Source: Serinus canaria
Taxonomy: Eukaryota; Chordata; Aves; Passeriformes; Fringillidae
Direction of reading: 5' to 3'
Assembly (NCBI RefSeq): GCF_022539315.1
Contig: NC_066315.1
Coordinates: forward strand, 126,887,374 to 126,951,373
Length of the DNA stretch: 64,000 nucleotides
Shown: in pieces, positions 45,801 through 58,700 of the stretch
Layout of the letters: the number at the start of each line of letters is the position of its first letter
How positions within the stretch are numbered: the stretch's first letter is position 1
Translations under genes and position numbers: made by a program
The notes under the pieces: model-generated
Told to the model about the DNA's origin: nothing
The model's database searches: none
What the model saw: the letters and a program-made list of their open reading frames with translations, nothing else

Positions 45801-48800
45801 TTTCAGCTTCTTGCAACATTTTTTTAGGATGTTGAGATTCTACATTTTAAATATGAACAGCTGAATTCTCCCCTTAGATACATAAATGCAATTCCCACTG
45901 AAATCAATTAAAGCTGTCTTGAAATCTCACAGAGTATCCTTAACTTTATATCCATTTATATCTTGAAAGTAATTGGACATATAAAATGTGAATTGTCTAA
46001 TGGAAAGATGAATCACCCCCAGCTCACTATCTGGAAGGAGAGTAGGGATACTCAATACATAGCTTTTCACTTCCTGTAAATTTTCAGAACCACAGCTTCT
46101 CTCTACACCTCCATTTGTATAAAATATTTCAATTTCATGGTGCTAATCCCCTTTTTTTGTGAGCTTTATTTCAATATCTTGCCAAGAAAGGAAAACTGTG
46201 GGGGAAAAAATTAGTTCTTAACTGAGTCTACTCTCCTATAAAATATTTCTACTCTACAATATTATGGGCAACATTTTAAAACAAAACAGACTTTATAAGA
46301 AAACTGCAAGGCTATGGTATTAACCTGAGAAGTATTTACAAGGAAAATGACTACAGTGATGGAAATTACAGTTGTTCCAGACTAGCTCTTATCCCATCCA
46401 AGTCAATAGATTTTTTACCACTGATTTTTTGTGCTGGACAGTTTCACTCTGCTCAAGGGCTGGGACTTTTCTCTTGCAAGTGGAATCTTCAGAGCATGTG
46501 AGAATAAAAATGGAATGGAATTTTCTTGAAAATATGAGTCCACATCAAGAGTCTACAGTAACACTGATAAGCATATTGCTTATTCTAGAATAGCTTCTTA
46601 ATTCCAAACCATCTCTAGTTTCCATTAAAAATAATTATGGAATTATACAAAATACTCTATATTAATTGCAAAATATTTTTCTGAAGCAAATTCTGAGATA
46701 CTAGATTCACTGTTGAAATGCAAGCATTTTCTTGGTTTTAACAGCTTTAATTGTGATTTAAATAAAGTTAGGCTAGGGTGGAAAATCCACTTTTAAAGAC
46801 ATATCTAGCTGAAGATATAGGTACGGGTCAGAAACTGTCAGAAGCATTTTTAGATAGCCTGTGTGAAGCACCATTCTTGGGAATGGGAGTGTGAGGACAA
46901 ATGGGAGGCAGCATCTGGAGCCAAGGACCAGGAAAAGCAGCTTTTTCTGTTTCTACAACAGAGCTAGTAAGCTTTAGCTTCCCCTATGAAATTTTAATAC
47001 TTATGAAATTCCTGACAATAATTTTAATTGAAGAGCCATAAAGTTTTAATCAAGAGGTAATCTGAAAGAAACAGCATATTTTCATAGAGTAATATGGTGG
47101 CAGACAAGGCATTTAAAGAAATGAGATTTAACTTCAAAGCAGAAGATATCGATCATTTGCTATTACAATCACAGCACTATTTCTTATACCGGGTGATGGA
47201 TGGTGAAGCAATGATCTTGAGTGATGGATGTCAGTAAACAAGAGAAACAGTGGTGTAATGTTTTTTTTTCAATAGGAGACCTCTGAACAGTTCAAGTTAT
47301 AATTGCCCCTTCTGGGGGCCAGAAAACTAGGACAATTTTGAAATGAGAAAATAATGGGTAATTCATCCATAGAACAAATTTTCCATTTGAAATACCATGA
47401 TTAGTCTATTTCTCAATCAATGGGCTTATAAGTACTCAATTACAATAATTTAAAATTATTTCTGGAAATAAAACTATTTCACTAATAAAGTATAATAGAG
47501 AATAAAGAATTCTCTTTTTTTGGCATTCAGCCTGAGAGTTTCACCCAAGACCTATGAAGTGTTTCTATGAACACAGAGTACTCCTGCTGCAATCAGCTGC
47601 TTGTGTATTTTTGGGTGTTGACTTCATTTGTCCACAAATTTGTCCCTCCTGGGACTTCTGATTCCCCTCTCCTGTGGCTATAAGAATCTCAATTATCTTT
47701 TAAGATCAGTGATGAGTTTTTTGTGTATCATAAGACGTGGGGGATCTCCTTTCTAATCTCGTCTTGGAGTACAGCCCTGCCTAATTCTATTTGGCCATCA
47801 ATTTGTTCTTTAGAAACATCCGCAATTCATTCATCCTTTCTCAACATATAAAGAAAGTATGTGAAAATGCAATTTTTTAAAGAGAGGTAAGAAAACCCAG
47901 TTTTCTTTTATGTTGGCCATTTTATGCTGAAAGCTGTAGGTAGGATATCTTATTCAATAAAAATTACAAGAACTCTAGCTATGGCCTCCTTACCCCTTTT
48001 CATTTTTTTCTCAGTTCATTTTATGTCTTGCTCCTGAGAACTTGTTTTATCTCACAAATCATGGGATCTGCTCAAAATATTGTGGTTTATTAGTTTTCCA
48101 AAGTTCTGGGCCTTTCTGCCCTAATGATGATACAATAATATTGGGTAAAAGTGATTAAGCATTTTTATCTTTATTTCTACTTCTTTAATTAATCTACTAG
48201 GGATTTAGAAGCTGTGGAAAAAAAAAATTCTTGTGGTTTGTTAGATAATGCAGTGAGTTGGGAGCCCTACAGAACACATGAGAAATTACACTCATATCTA
48301 TTTTCACAAGTTTATTTGGCTGTCTTCAAGTCCTCTGTACTTTCAAAGAAAAACAGCAACAGAAATAATAAAGCATTTTTAAGTTTGGAAAAAAATATTC
48401 TTCAAAATAGGGTGCATGATAGGTCTGGCACTGTCTTCCAAATGTAGATTTGTGCTGTGGGTACCTAATCAAACTGCTAAACTCAGGGCTTACATTCCCT
48501 TAAGCAGTGATGGAAAAAGGATAAGGGGCTTTGAAGACCTGCAGGGGCAAGTCTTTTCTGGCAAGCTGAGGCATCTAAATGACTCCTTCTCTCTGCGGGC
48601 CTCAATGGGAACCTGGAGTTTTGATCACGGATCTTACATGATATAAGATTATGCAGTCTACGTTCCCATCATCTGGTGACCCCCTTGCCCAAATATTGCA
48701 TCCCTCTTGCTCCTGCTGGAAGGAGGGCAGGACAAGGGCAGGGACTTTTGCCTTTCACTAGACATTTTCTTGGCTCACATCTTGCTCTCTGGTTCTACTC

Positions 48801-48977
48801 TGGTATCAACTCCACCTGGCACGGGCTTCTGTTTTTGGTGGCAGACAAGGCGTGGGGTACAGGGACAGATCGAAGTCTGGGCATGAAATGAGGAGCTGGG
48901 ATCCAGATGAGAATGAAAATGGAACTTGTCTTCTATTTTTACACCTGTCTTTGCTGCCTTGCTCGGTAGGATTGGCC

Positions 48978-49481
48978 ATGCCGGAGTTTCGGGGCTCCGT
49001 GGAGCGGCTGGAGCGAGCTCTCCCGCTGTCCGGCTCTGCGGGCCATGCCTCAGCGGCGGCACGGACGCTGCTCCTGCCTGGGAGCTCGGGCCGCTGCCCA
49101 GTCCCGGAATGCCGCGGTCACCAGCCGTGTCCGGCTTCTCCCACGGGCAGGCCTGCGTGCTAGGGTGCCGGCACAGCTCTCTCGGCTCCCCTGCTCCCCC
49201 GAGGCGGCCCCGGCTTGGCCGCGGCTCCGGCGGGCCCTGAGCGGGGCGCGGGCCCTAAGGGAGGCACGGATCCTGAGAGGGACCCGGACCCTGAGCGGGG
49301 CTTGGACCCTGAGCGGGAATGGGACCCTGAGGGAGGCACGGATCCTGAGCTGGGCACAGAACCTGAACGGGGCACGGACGCTGAGCGGGCCAAGGATCCC
49401 GAGCGGGTCTCGGGCCCTTCCTGGCGCCGCTGGGAGCCGCCTCCGGCCCCGTGCTGTGGGCCCGCCTCGCCCTTCGTTTGA
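48978..49481 (+). pseudogene. Unrecognised open frame with one internal stop, PERGxD repeats
   Basis: From ATG 48978 (MPEFRGSVERLERALPLSG..) frame is kept to TGA 49479-49481, 167 codons before the stop, broken only by TAG at 49161-49163. The C-terminal half is a six-residue repeat of the form P-E-R-G-x-D (for example GTDPERDPDPERGLDPE), then a tail rich in W, P and C ending PASPFV. A poly(A) signal starts two bases after the stop. High GC alone favours open frames, so coding is uncertain. I do not recognise a family. It could be a broken gene, a terminal exon, or chance. Confidence 0.35.
49236..49415. repeat. 18-bp GC-rich minisatellite, ten units
   Basis: Ten consecutive 18-base units, consensus CCTGAGCGGGGCACGGAC, with no length change between units, only substitutions. 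The exact 18-base period keeps every frame open across the array: PERGTD-like on +, SGSVPR-like on -. Units 2 and 6 are the most alike, which suggests a higher-order duplication. Confidence 0.95.
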
Positions 49482-49500
49482 AAATAAAAACCGTCGTCAA

Positions 49501-51329
49501 AACCATTGGCGTGAGTCAGCTAATAAACCACTTAATTCCCAAATCCATGCCATGGGTGATTTAGAAAGGACAATTAAAGAGCCAGGAAACGCTCTCTGTG
49601 TTTTTTTATTGTGAGCTTTATCAGCCGGGAATGCTGCCTGTCATCCACTGCACTAAAAAAAGCCTCAATACACAAATTGCAATGGTGTTTTATAGGTACC
49701 TGCTTGGCTTCCCCTCCTCTGCCCCAGACTGTCAGAAAATGTTTTCTTTTATATAAATAATTAGGTAATTTAATTTTATTCTTTATTTTATTCTATTTTA
49801 ATATTTTATTTTAGTTCATTTTATTATATTTTATTTTGCTCTGACTGTAGATTTAGGGCTGGATTGAAAATAATCAGAAAGAGAATGGCAACGAGACAAT
49901 CACCTAGTGTGAGATCAGCCCTGACTTGCTGTGAGCTTAACCACCCTTCTCCAGGGCAAAGTAAAGAGCAGCAGGGATTGGGAATGAGCCAGCTCCATCA
50001 CAACTCTGTTATTATGCCAGCAATCCTAGAACATAACCCTCCTCAGGACTGGGTTCAGTCTCACCTTGCCTATCAATGCCAAAGAGGATAGGACTTGCAA
50101 TTAAAACAGACACAATTCTGCTTTAATGTCTATTAATTCTGGAGTAACAAAGCTAAGAGTAGAGTGATGAAAACAAGAGTCACAGCAGGATTAACAAATT
50201 AATTTTTTGTTCTCATGTTGTCCTCCTGGCTGCTCAAAAACAAGCTAATACCATGCTAATGTTCCTTTTAATAGACGCTGCATGAAACTCGCCTGTTCAC
50301 ACCCTGCAGTATCTGAACAAGAACCTGGCCCAGATCGTATGTTCTGCGTCTCCATCTGTGCTGGTGGGTCAAACTGCTCTGTGAAAAGAGCTCTCCAATA
50401 GCTCCTGTATTCAGCTAAACTAGTGAGAATCTGAAGTGCCAGGGATTTGGATTGAATTCAACTTTCCTTTTCCTTTCAAAAAAATCCAGACAAACTCACA
50501 ACTGAAAACCTTCCTGTCTTTCCCAGGCTAAAAAGAAGGGTGACCTGTAGTGGGAGGGCCTTTGCTCTCTCTGCTGGAGCAGAGAGGGGCATGGCACTAG
50601 AGCAGCAGGAGCAGAAGATGCCTCTCGTGCCTGCGGTGAAACTTAGCAGAGAGAAGTTGCCCCAAAAGAGGGGATCTAGTCCGCAATACAGGTCCGTGAC
50701 TGTGCAGTGTCTGGTGTGTGAGCCTTTGTGAAAGCACTTTCTGTCTTGTTCTTCACCCCAGACAATTCATGATGCTCCCTGGATAGCATGAATGGAATTG
50801 TGTTTCCTTGCATTTTCCACAGCTGCCTGTTTTTCTACTTGTCTCCCCTTTTCCGTTTCCTGTTGGCACTGCATCTTCAACTCCTAACCTCTTACACACA
50901 TGCACTGGATTTTTTCACTTGCTGGAGGAGGTGCTGCACAATGAGATCCATGTAGTGAGAGTTCAATTGCTACATGTTGGAGCACGGCATATGCTAGCCA
51001 GTTTTCTCACCCACACCCCTCTCCGTGGGATTTCTCAGCACATTTGCTTCCCAGCTCCTGCACTCAACATGTGCTGCAAAGTGTAGTGGAATATCTGGGT
51101 CTGAGGCCTTGCAGTGTACAGGAGGACTCTTCCTGACTTGTATTAATATTGCTGCCAGTGAAATCTGTGGCATTTTGATTGCTTTGCAGCTCCAGTGCTG
51201 AAGCGTCTTGCTTTCTGCCTACCCATATGACTCTCCTTTCAGTTTTTTGTCTTCACATGAAAGAGAGGGCAAAAAAATCTTTTGATGTTTTTTGAGAATA
51301 TTGCAAGATATTCTCATGAAAACACCATT
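49501..51329. other. Intergenic, no gene recognised
   Basis: Directly after the CpG block comes normal AT-rich sequence, including a TTTTATT-rich patch at 49760-49845. A nine-bp-arm hairpin (TGAGAATAT / ATATTCTCA) lies at 51293-51316. No coding or repeat family was recognised. Confidence 0.7.
49760..49845. repeat. AT-rich (TTTTATT)n low-complexity tract
   Basis: Repeated TTTTATTTTA/TTCTATTTTA words over about 85 bases, shortly after the CpG-rich block. Confidence 0.9.
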
Positions 51330-51650
51330 ACATTTGCTCAGGCTCTTGTTCATACAGACTTTCATGACTTCCAGGATTGACTATTTTAATTTGTTCCTGG
51401 TGGTGTTCCAGATTGTTTGCTAAACTGGCTGCAGATGGTTTTGAATGTTGCTGCTGCCAGAATTGTTACTAGGACTTGATCTGCAGATCATATTTCTCTA
51501 GTCTCACGTTCCCTCTACCCTGGTGCCTGTTAAGCAGCATATGGCTTTAAAATTCTTTGCTGACTTTTAAAGCTTGCACTGGCCCTGATTCTTTTTACCT
51601 TCCTGGCCTTATAATGCTTTAGACTTTGGCTTAGGCTCCTGGCTTATCTG
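51330..51650 (+). mobile_element. Ancient LINE-2 (L2) relic, RT C-terminal region, sense
   Basis: Translated pieces in shifting frames match the conserved end of L2 ORF2: TSRIDYFNLFLVVFQ (family T-S-R-L-D-Y-C-N), QMVLNVAAARIVTRT (family Q-x-V-x-N-A-A-A-R-L-V-T-R-T) and LVPVKQHMALKFFADF (family W-L-P-V-x-x-R-I-x-F-K). Frameshifts and stops throughout show it is old. L2 copies are far older and more diverged than the CR1 copies in bird genomes. Confidence 0.8.
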
Positions 51651-54600
51651 ATGTAATGGCCACTGACAGTTCAGAGCCAGCATCCAAAATCCAGGGTCGA
51701 GTATTGCTTTGGGTTTTGCTCCTTGTCATACTTTTCTTTCAGTGAAATGAAGGAAGTGAGTAGATTTTCTGGTTCTGTTGCCTAATATTCTAATGATTTT
51801 TCCAAGCTTTACACTAAGCTTTTCTATATAGATTTACACACAGATGCAGACACACACAAAGTCAACATACAACCAGTATGCTCCTCCTTTAAAATTCAAA
51901 AGTGCAGGGGAAAGAAGCTTGATTCCCAGCTGATGTACAAGAGAACTGGTCTAATTAATTCTGGAGAGCCACTTTATGATGACACTAGGTGAAGAGGGAT
52001 AGGTCCTTGTATGTGCATGGCATGGAAAAATTTGGGAACATCATCTTATTTGTCTGCCCTTCAAATACTTTGATTACTGAAAGCTAAGGAGTGTCACTCT
52101 TAGCTGTCTATCAACTTTGTGTTGCCTCAGCTGAAAAGGAAGTATGCAAGAACACTGCCTTGCATGGGTATATTTCATCACACAATGTTTGGCTCTCCCC
52201 CTAACTAGTGAGACCCTGCTGCTGGATTTGATCCCTGCCAGATGCAGAACAAAGGACAATAGAAGGGGACTGGGTTCTTCTCATCTGTCACCGAATGTTC
52301 TCATAGAATTTTTATTAATGGTGGTACAGTCCAAATGCACAATGGGTGAAATTTTGTATTTACTAAAATCTATGGGAATTTTCTTGGTGGCTTTATTACA
52401 GCCCAGGCTTTAAGGAACAAGGTGTGGAAGCAGAGTTGGCTTGTATTGCAGGGTCAGCAAGTACATGTAAAAAGTTCTTGCTGTCAGTAATTTAAGTGAG
52501 GATTGCTGTGGGCGTCACTGAGGCGCAATCAGGGGTTGCCACAGGTTTAGATCCCCTTCCAGAAAGCCACTCTGCAAGCCCAACCACTGGTATTTATTCT
52601 TCAAGGGTTAGTTCAGGGAGAGTTCCTGTCCTCTTGCTATCTTTGAGCCCCTCTGGACACTGAGATGTTTGTTTCCATATGGGAAGACAGGTTCTGCTTT
52701 CCCTATGGAAAACCATTCCAGACTCTTTAGTTACTTTCACTTCTTTCAGAATTGCTGCAGATTACAAAAATTTCTAGAAATGAAAATTAAAAAAAAAAAA
52801 AGGCAGGGGAGGGGGAATCTGACTAGGGAAAAAAGTGGGAAAAAGAGGAAAAAAAGGGAAAAAATAGAGGAATTTGAAAACTTTCATCCATTGCCATTTA
52901 GTCTGAATATATTCTGTATGTTTTGCTTTTGTGTTGTTCTGTCAAAAAAAAAAGCGGGGAGGAAAGGGAAGAAAGTATGGACATATCAGCACTTCTTCAT
53001 AAAAATCCTTTTCTCAAGAGAGTTGTATATTTTATGAAAGAAAAAGTCAAAGTTCAGATTACTTTTTGGATCATAGAATATATTAAATTTATTCCTGTGT
53101 GGTAAATTTGTCAAGGGAGAATTGTAGTACTCTATAAAGAGTTACAAGTGCCCTAGTAAGGTTAGAAAGTATTGGAAAGCAACTGTAGCTATAAGGTGGG
53201 GAGCACAAGACAAAGGACATGGAAACTCATTAGAGTTCATGACAATTTGCTGCCATGATATTGAGGCCAGATGACTTACGAAGTCCCCAGGTATACAATC
53301 AGGTCAATGATGAGTAGAAATCAGGAGTTACTTTTCTCCTGTGTGTGCATTTTAAGACTAGTGTGGGATCATGACACATGGGACTGCAGTCAGCTTTTTA
53401 AACAAGATGTTGAGCAATTAGAAAAAATTAGCTCTGGAAAATAAGGAAGAAGAGTAAACAAAATTGTCTGAGAGCTAGAGAAGTTAATTTCCAGTCGCAG
53501 ACTAGAAGCACAGTGTGTTTATTCAAGTGAAAAGGTGGATGTTGAAGTAATCTCTAATCAAACAGATATGGCCACAGCAAGTCATGGCTGGAAGCTCAGG
53601 CCATATGAAGATGAAGTCAGAAGAAAACATGAAACAGGCCTTGAGCAGCAATGGCAAGGAACTACTGCAACACAATACCAAAAAAACCCCAGTGATACTG
53701 CCTAAATAAGTCTAAATGCTTTTTTGGGAGACTTGTGTTCACACAAGTTTTACTTTAGTCACACATATTACTGAGTTCACTCACTGCATGGACACTGGAT
53801 AAAATGCTGTGCTCTGAGTTGTTCAGGAGAACAGACTGAAAGAGCTGTTGGCTCATCCTTGCCTTAAACTTTAGCAAATTGTGAAGTGACTTTCTGGGTC
53901 AGACTAGGTTTGTTACATCTTGCTTCACACAGAAAGGTAGAACAACAACCTGAAGACATTACTTGTCTTTGTATTTTAAGGGGGAAAACAATGAACATCA
54001 ATATTTTTACAGAACTAGTTAAAATTCATTTCAGATGCATATGCTTTCAATTCCTTTGACTAATGTTAAATTTCTTAACAATGCCAAATAAAATTGTTTC
54101 ATTTTGATTTATTTACTTGAACATTCTGAGTTCAGGACTCAGAGGGACTTTGATTCCTCGCAGGAATTGTAGTTCAAATGCAGCATCCCCATTTTTCCTC
54201 TGTGGTTTTGGGGTCCCCAGTTCAATTGGACCTCATCTGTTGTTTCACCTTCAGGAATGTCTGTGGTGTAACTCAGACAAGGAAGCTTTTGCAGAAAAGA
54301 ACTGGAGCATGTATTCTCTGAACTAAACTGCTATGAGACATTTCTTTGACTTTTGTGACCGTGAGGTAAGGTCTAACTGATCTAACCAGCCAAGTGTTTT
54401 TCTTGGAGTCAGTGTTGCCCAGTGAAGATTCAGAAACTTCAAGGAATATTATTGTTTCCTTGAAGTAAAGTTCAGTTTTGCAGAAAATGCATTTTATATG
54501 AGAAAGCATTTGTGGAAATTTCCTGACTAGTTTTATTTAAGAACTAGAGAACCACCTCTTAATTGAAAGGCGGATAGTGCCAAATATTAACACCCCCAGG

Positions 54601-55038
54601 GACAGCAAAACTGATTAAATATGTGTCTAATGTTCTGTTTTTAATCCAAAGGAAACTGCTTCAATGGCATACATGTTATTTTAAGGTTTTTTTCATTTTC
54701 CTGAAAAGGCGTCTAAGTGAAACAGCATGTTCTTTATGCTGGGGTCCCATTCCCTCGGGTTATTCTCATCGTGCTCACAGCACATAAGTGCCGCTGTTTC
54801 CTCTGAGCCAGCGGCTTGAGGGCTAGAAACAACAATGAGGAAAACACTGCAGTGGTCCTTGTGTGTGCCTGACTAACTGCTGCATCGTGAGCTGCAGGGA
54901 TTGGAGACTTGAGCTTTCTTAAAATTGTTTTACATTGATGTGTCCCTTCCTGAAGTTACAGCTCCTATGAACAGCCCCACTTGATGATTACAATGAGTGG
55001 TGGAACACTAAAAATGGCAAAGTTTTCATCTCTTTTCA
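51651..55038. other. Intergenic, no gene recognised
   Basis: AT-rich unique sequence. The only distinct structure is a purine-rich patch at 52778-52880, with another at 52945-52978. No exon, RNA gene or LINE fragment was recognised. Confidence 0.7.
52778..52880. repeat. Polypurine (A/G) tract
   Basis: About 100 bases that are nearly all A or G on the + strand, including an A12 run and GGGGAGGGGG. A shorter purine run lies at 52945-52978. It could form non-B DNA but has no further sign of function. Confidence 0.85.
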
Positions 55039-55790
55039 AAATCACAGATTCACAGATTGCCTGAAGTTGGCAGGACTTCTGGAGGCCATCTGGTTTAGTT
55101 CACCCCACTCAAGCAGGGCCACCCAGAGCCCTGGGACCATGCTAGATAGCTTTTGAAAGTCTTGAAAGAGGGAGACTTCAGAGCCTTCCTGCGAAACCTG
55201 TGTTAGTGCTTGGTCATCCTCACAGTAAAAGAGTGTTTCCTGCCATTCAGAGGGAACTTCCTATGCTTCGTTTTGTGCCTTTTCTTCTGGTCCTGTCACT
55301 GGGCACTGCTGAAAAGATCCTATATCCATTGATAAGGTCCCCCTTGAGCGTTGTCTTCTGGTGAACAGTCCCAGCTCTCTCAGCTTTTCCTCATAGGACA
55401 GATGCTCCAGATACTTAATCATCTTCATGGCCCTTTGTTGCACTCTCTCCAGTATGTCCACGTCTCTGTCATTCTGGGGAGCCCAGAACTGGGCACAGCA
55501 CTCCAGGTGTGGCTTCAGCACTGCTAAGTAGAGAGGCTGGATCACCTCCCTTGACCTGTGGGTAATGGTTTGCCAAATGCAGCCCAAGCTGCCATGTGTC
55601 CTTTTAGTCAGGAGGGCACATTATTGCCTCGTGTTCATCTTGCTGTCCACTGGCATCCCAGGTCCCTTTCACAGCACTCATTTCTAGCAGGGTTGCTCCA
55701 GAATACAATAGTGCATGGAGTTGTTCCTTCCCAGGCGCAGCACTTTGAACCTGTCCTTGCTGAACTTTGTGAGGACTTCCTTGTAAAACT
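55039..55790 (-). pseudogene. CR1 LINE, about 750 bases, 3' end with RT C-terminus, antisense
   Basis: On the - strand an open frame of 108 codons (55587 down to 55261) contains [33 protein letters not shown] and LEHLSYEEKLRELGLF, the C-terminal end of CR1 ORF2. The element then runs to its 3' end near 55039 (+ strand ATCACAGATTCACAGATTGC). The upstream RT part reaches about 55790 with broken frames. It is the longest CR1 copy in the window. Confidence 0.93.
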
Positions 55791-58700
55791 AGGTGTTACC
55801 TGATAATAATCTTTGCTATTTAGACACAAATTGCATTAAAATAGAGTGGATTATATAAATAAAATCATTCTGATCTTTTATCAACACTTACTGTTATGTA
55901 TTCACCAGTAGCACTGTCAGAGTCATTAAAATATCCTACCTCCTGCCATACCAGATCCACCTTCTCCAGAAAATATCCTTGTTGTTTATCTATATGCTTT
56001 AGCAATCATGAAAATTTAATGAGGTGGAGCTATTGAGGCTACCTTTAACTCTGAAATAACATTACCAAAGCTTCCAAATCTCTGCTGCCAAGAGAAGAAA
56101 GAAAACATCTTGATTTTTATCCCTTGACTTACTACCATTGCTGCACATGCTGAGAGCACAATGTACCATCTCTGAGAAAAAAACACATCTCTGAAAGTAC
56201 AGATCTTTAACTTACAGACAGTGATCAGATGGTCTATTGCAATACAGCCAGGTGACTTAAGGAGATATGGATCACAGTCAAGGTTGCCTTGGTAGCTCTA
56301 GCTTTTCAATGATTTTAAATCTCTAGGATGAGTTGTAGCAATGTTACCGTAATATCATCTGTTTTAGTGCTTATTAAGCTGCATCAAACTGTATGATTTT
56401 TCTTGAAAAACATTGCATATTTGTAGGTATATGCATATACAGTTTTTTAAAATTAAATTTGTAACATGAGCAGCTGATATAAATCTAGGTGCAGTGCCAC
56501 ACACTTTATGGTGCTTACTTCCTGGAAAGGCTGATGAATAATTATGATACGGGCAAGTGCATTTGCTTAGGTGACGCTAAGGCTGAAAAATGTCTTTATA
56601 ATCTGGTGTTAAATCCCATTTAAGAAAAAAAAGTCTCATCCAAAAGTCATGTGCAAATGTAAGCAAAGGTTAAATCAAATCTGAACTTTTTTTTACAGGA
56701 CAGAAATCCAGAGCTGAGGTCACATTAGACCACAATCCAATTCTGTGTAGAGCATCCTGAGAAAAAACAGAAATTCTGAGAAAAACTCATCCATCCATAA
56801 CAAGCAGGCTCTTCTCATCAGTGAACACAAAACCAGAGGAAGAGAAAAGACCAACAAAGCATTACTTCGACCACTAATTTGTGGATGGCTAACTGGAGAT
56901 GACTGTGTAACAGCAAGCAACAAATGCTTAGTGTTTATATCAAGTAATCTAGTGACATGGTCATAGACAAGCCAAATCATTTACAGGAGGCTTTCAGTGT
57001 GGCAGAGGGTTTCAGAGGGGCTTTGCCAGTACACAGCTAAGCTCTGCTGGAGATGTTGCATTTAACTGATTCTTCATGACTGATCCTGGGCTCTGGATGC
57101 AGGAGTAGAACCATGTCTTGCCAGTGTAAAAGTATTAGGTTTCTTGCTGCTGCTGCCTCTCAGATAGTTTGGAACATGGAGTTGGAAACCCCTTTTGGGA
57201 ATGCCAAATACAATCTCTAGAAAATAAATGCATTAAACATTTCCTTTCATATAGGCATCTTTAAAATATGATATAGAGCTATTAAATTTTGAAGTAACAA
57301 TAAATCCAAATTGAGAAAGGTGGGAAACCTTTTGAATAGCAACATTAAAAAAAGATAAACCTAAGAGTTCAGTGTGTACAGGTAGGAGTTAATCTCTGAT
57401 TTGCAATGCCAAAGAAGTGCCTAAGGGAGGAAGCAGAAGATTGTGGTGATTGGCACTTGTTTCCAGATCTGCTCCTGGATTAGATTAGGACTGCTGTATT
57501 TGTGACAAGGGTTTCCTGGCCAGAAGTATGTGTGCATGAACCACCCAGGTGGCCTACATATGAACTGGAAGTGCATCCCAACCTCAGCATGTCTGATGTG
57601 CTCTGCATGTGCTGTGCAGCTGTGCACAGACAGTCAGATGGATCCAGTACATGCTGCATTTATACTGTCATCTGCACAGTCTATAAACTGCTGGGGGAGT
57701 CAGACAAATGACACATGTACACAGTGTAGGATTTCTGGTTGCTTTTGGATTTCCTATATCCTAGGATTCATTATGGAGGTAAAAAGGGGACATGCCTGGG
57801 ACACCCCAGACAAATGGGGAATGTTCTTCCTAATGCATAATTTACCCAAAAGGTGATTTTTTAGAAGTTGTAAAATACCTGTTGTGCATTTATGGACTGG
57901 GACACGGTACTGTATGAGCAAAACCAATGCTTTTTTCACCCAGTGAAAGAAAGCAAGTGTTTAATACATGACTCCTGGACCAAGCTGAGAATGAAATCAT
58001 ATCAAAGCAAAAATGCACCATTCAAGCAATGCAACATAGCTCCCAGATGCATAAACCTTTGGAGTAAAATAAAACCACATGATCCCCATTCATAAAAGCA
58101 GCCTTTGGTGGCATTTGCTCTGCCTTTGGCTTGCAAACATTCAAGTGTGGAAGCTTTTGTTCATGAGGATATCTGCAGGGATGTGAATACTCCTACACAT
58201 GCACTGCTGATATTAAAAAGTATATAGGTATACAAACCCCTGTGTAAATAGGCTTCTCCTATAGTGATTCTCTTGAAAGCTTCTCTTCATTTTAGGAGTC
58301 AGGAAGCAGGTACTGTACGGATTTGATGAGCAAAGGCAGACTTGGAAGAACAGAGCAGATAAGCAGTTCATGTAAACTGCTATTATACAGAAGTGTTTGA
58401 AGAAATGTGTGAAAATCAATTCTGTACTTTGGTAAAGCAGTGTCTGGGAAAGGGAATATAAAGGAGATGATGCATTGCTTATAGTGATAGGTGTGCACAG
58501 TTTTCAGCTGTTTGTAAAGTAACGTTTTATTGTTCACAAGGAGAGAGGCTTGAAAGATTTACAGAAAGGAAATTCACAATAAAAATGCAGCAAGTATTTT
58601 TGCCAATAGCAGAACCTCTTGCAGCATGTTTCTTTCCCTTGTCATTTCAATTCAAGACCTAAATGTTATTCACTGACACACAAACTAACAATGACATTTT

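Larger units (their letters stand above)
30941..48960. other. Intergenic, no gene recognised
   Basis: AT-rich unique sequence downstream of SLC26A7. It holds a 22-bp tandem duplication (31249-31292), a small antisense CR1 tail (32050-32138), a local TACAGATTTTA repeat cluster (42763-42823) and a possible conserved block (44465-44870). Open frames reach about 150 codons (40497-40940 +, 45164-45622 -) but show no motif, conserved start or splice context. A solitary AATAAA at about 33347 could serve a longer SLC26A7 transcript. Confidence 0.7.
48965..49500 (+). other. Isolated CpG-rich block (CpG island-like)
   Basis: About 530 bases of high GC and many CpGs stand abruptly inside AT-rich sequence. 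It starts near GCCATGCCGGAG and ends with CGTTTGAAAATAAAAACCGTCG. It contains an 18-bp minisatellite and a long open frame followed directly by AATAAA (49483-49488). It could be the promoter or exon of an unannotated transcript, a retroposed GC-rich sequence, or a decayed ERV/LTR part. No gene was recognised, so no function is assigned. Confidence 0.8.
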
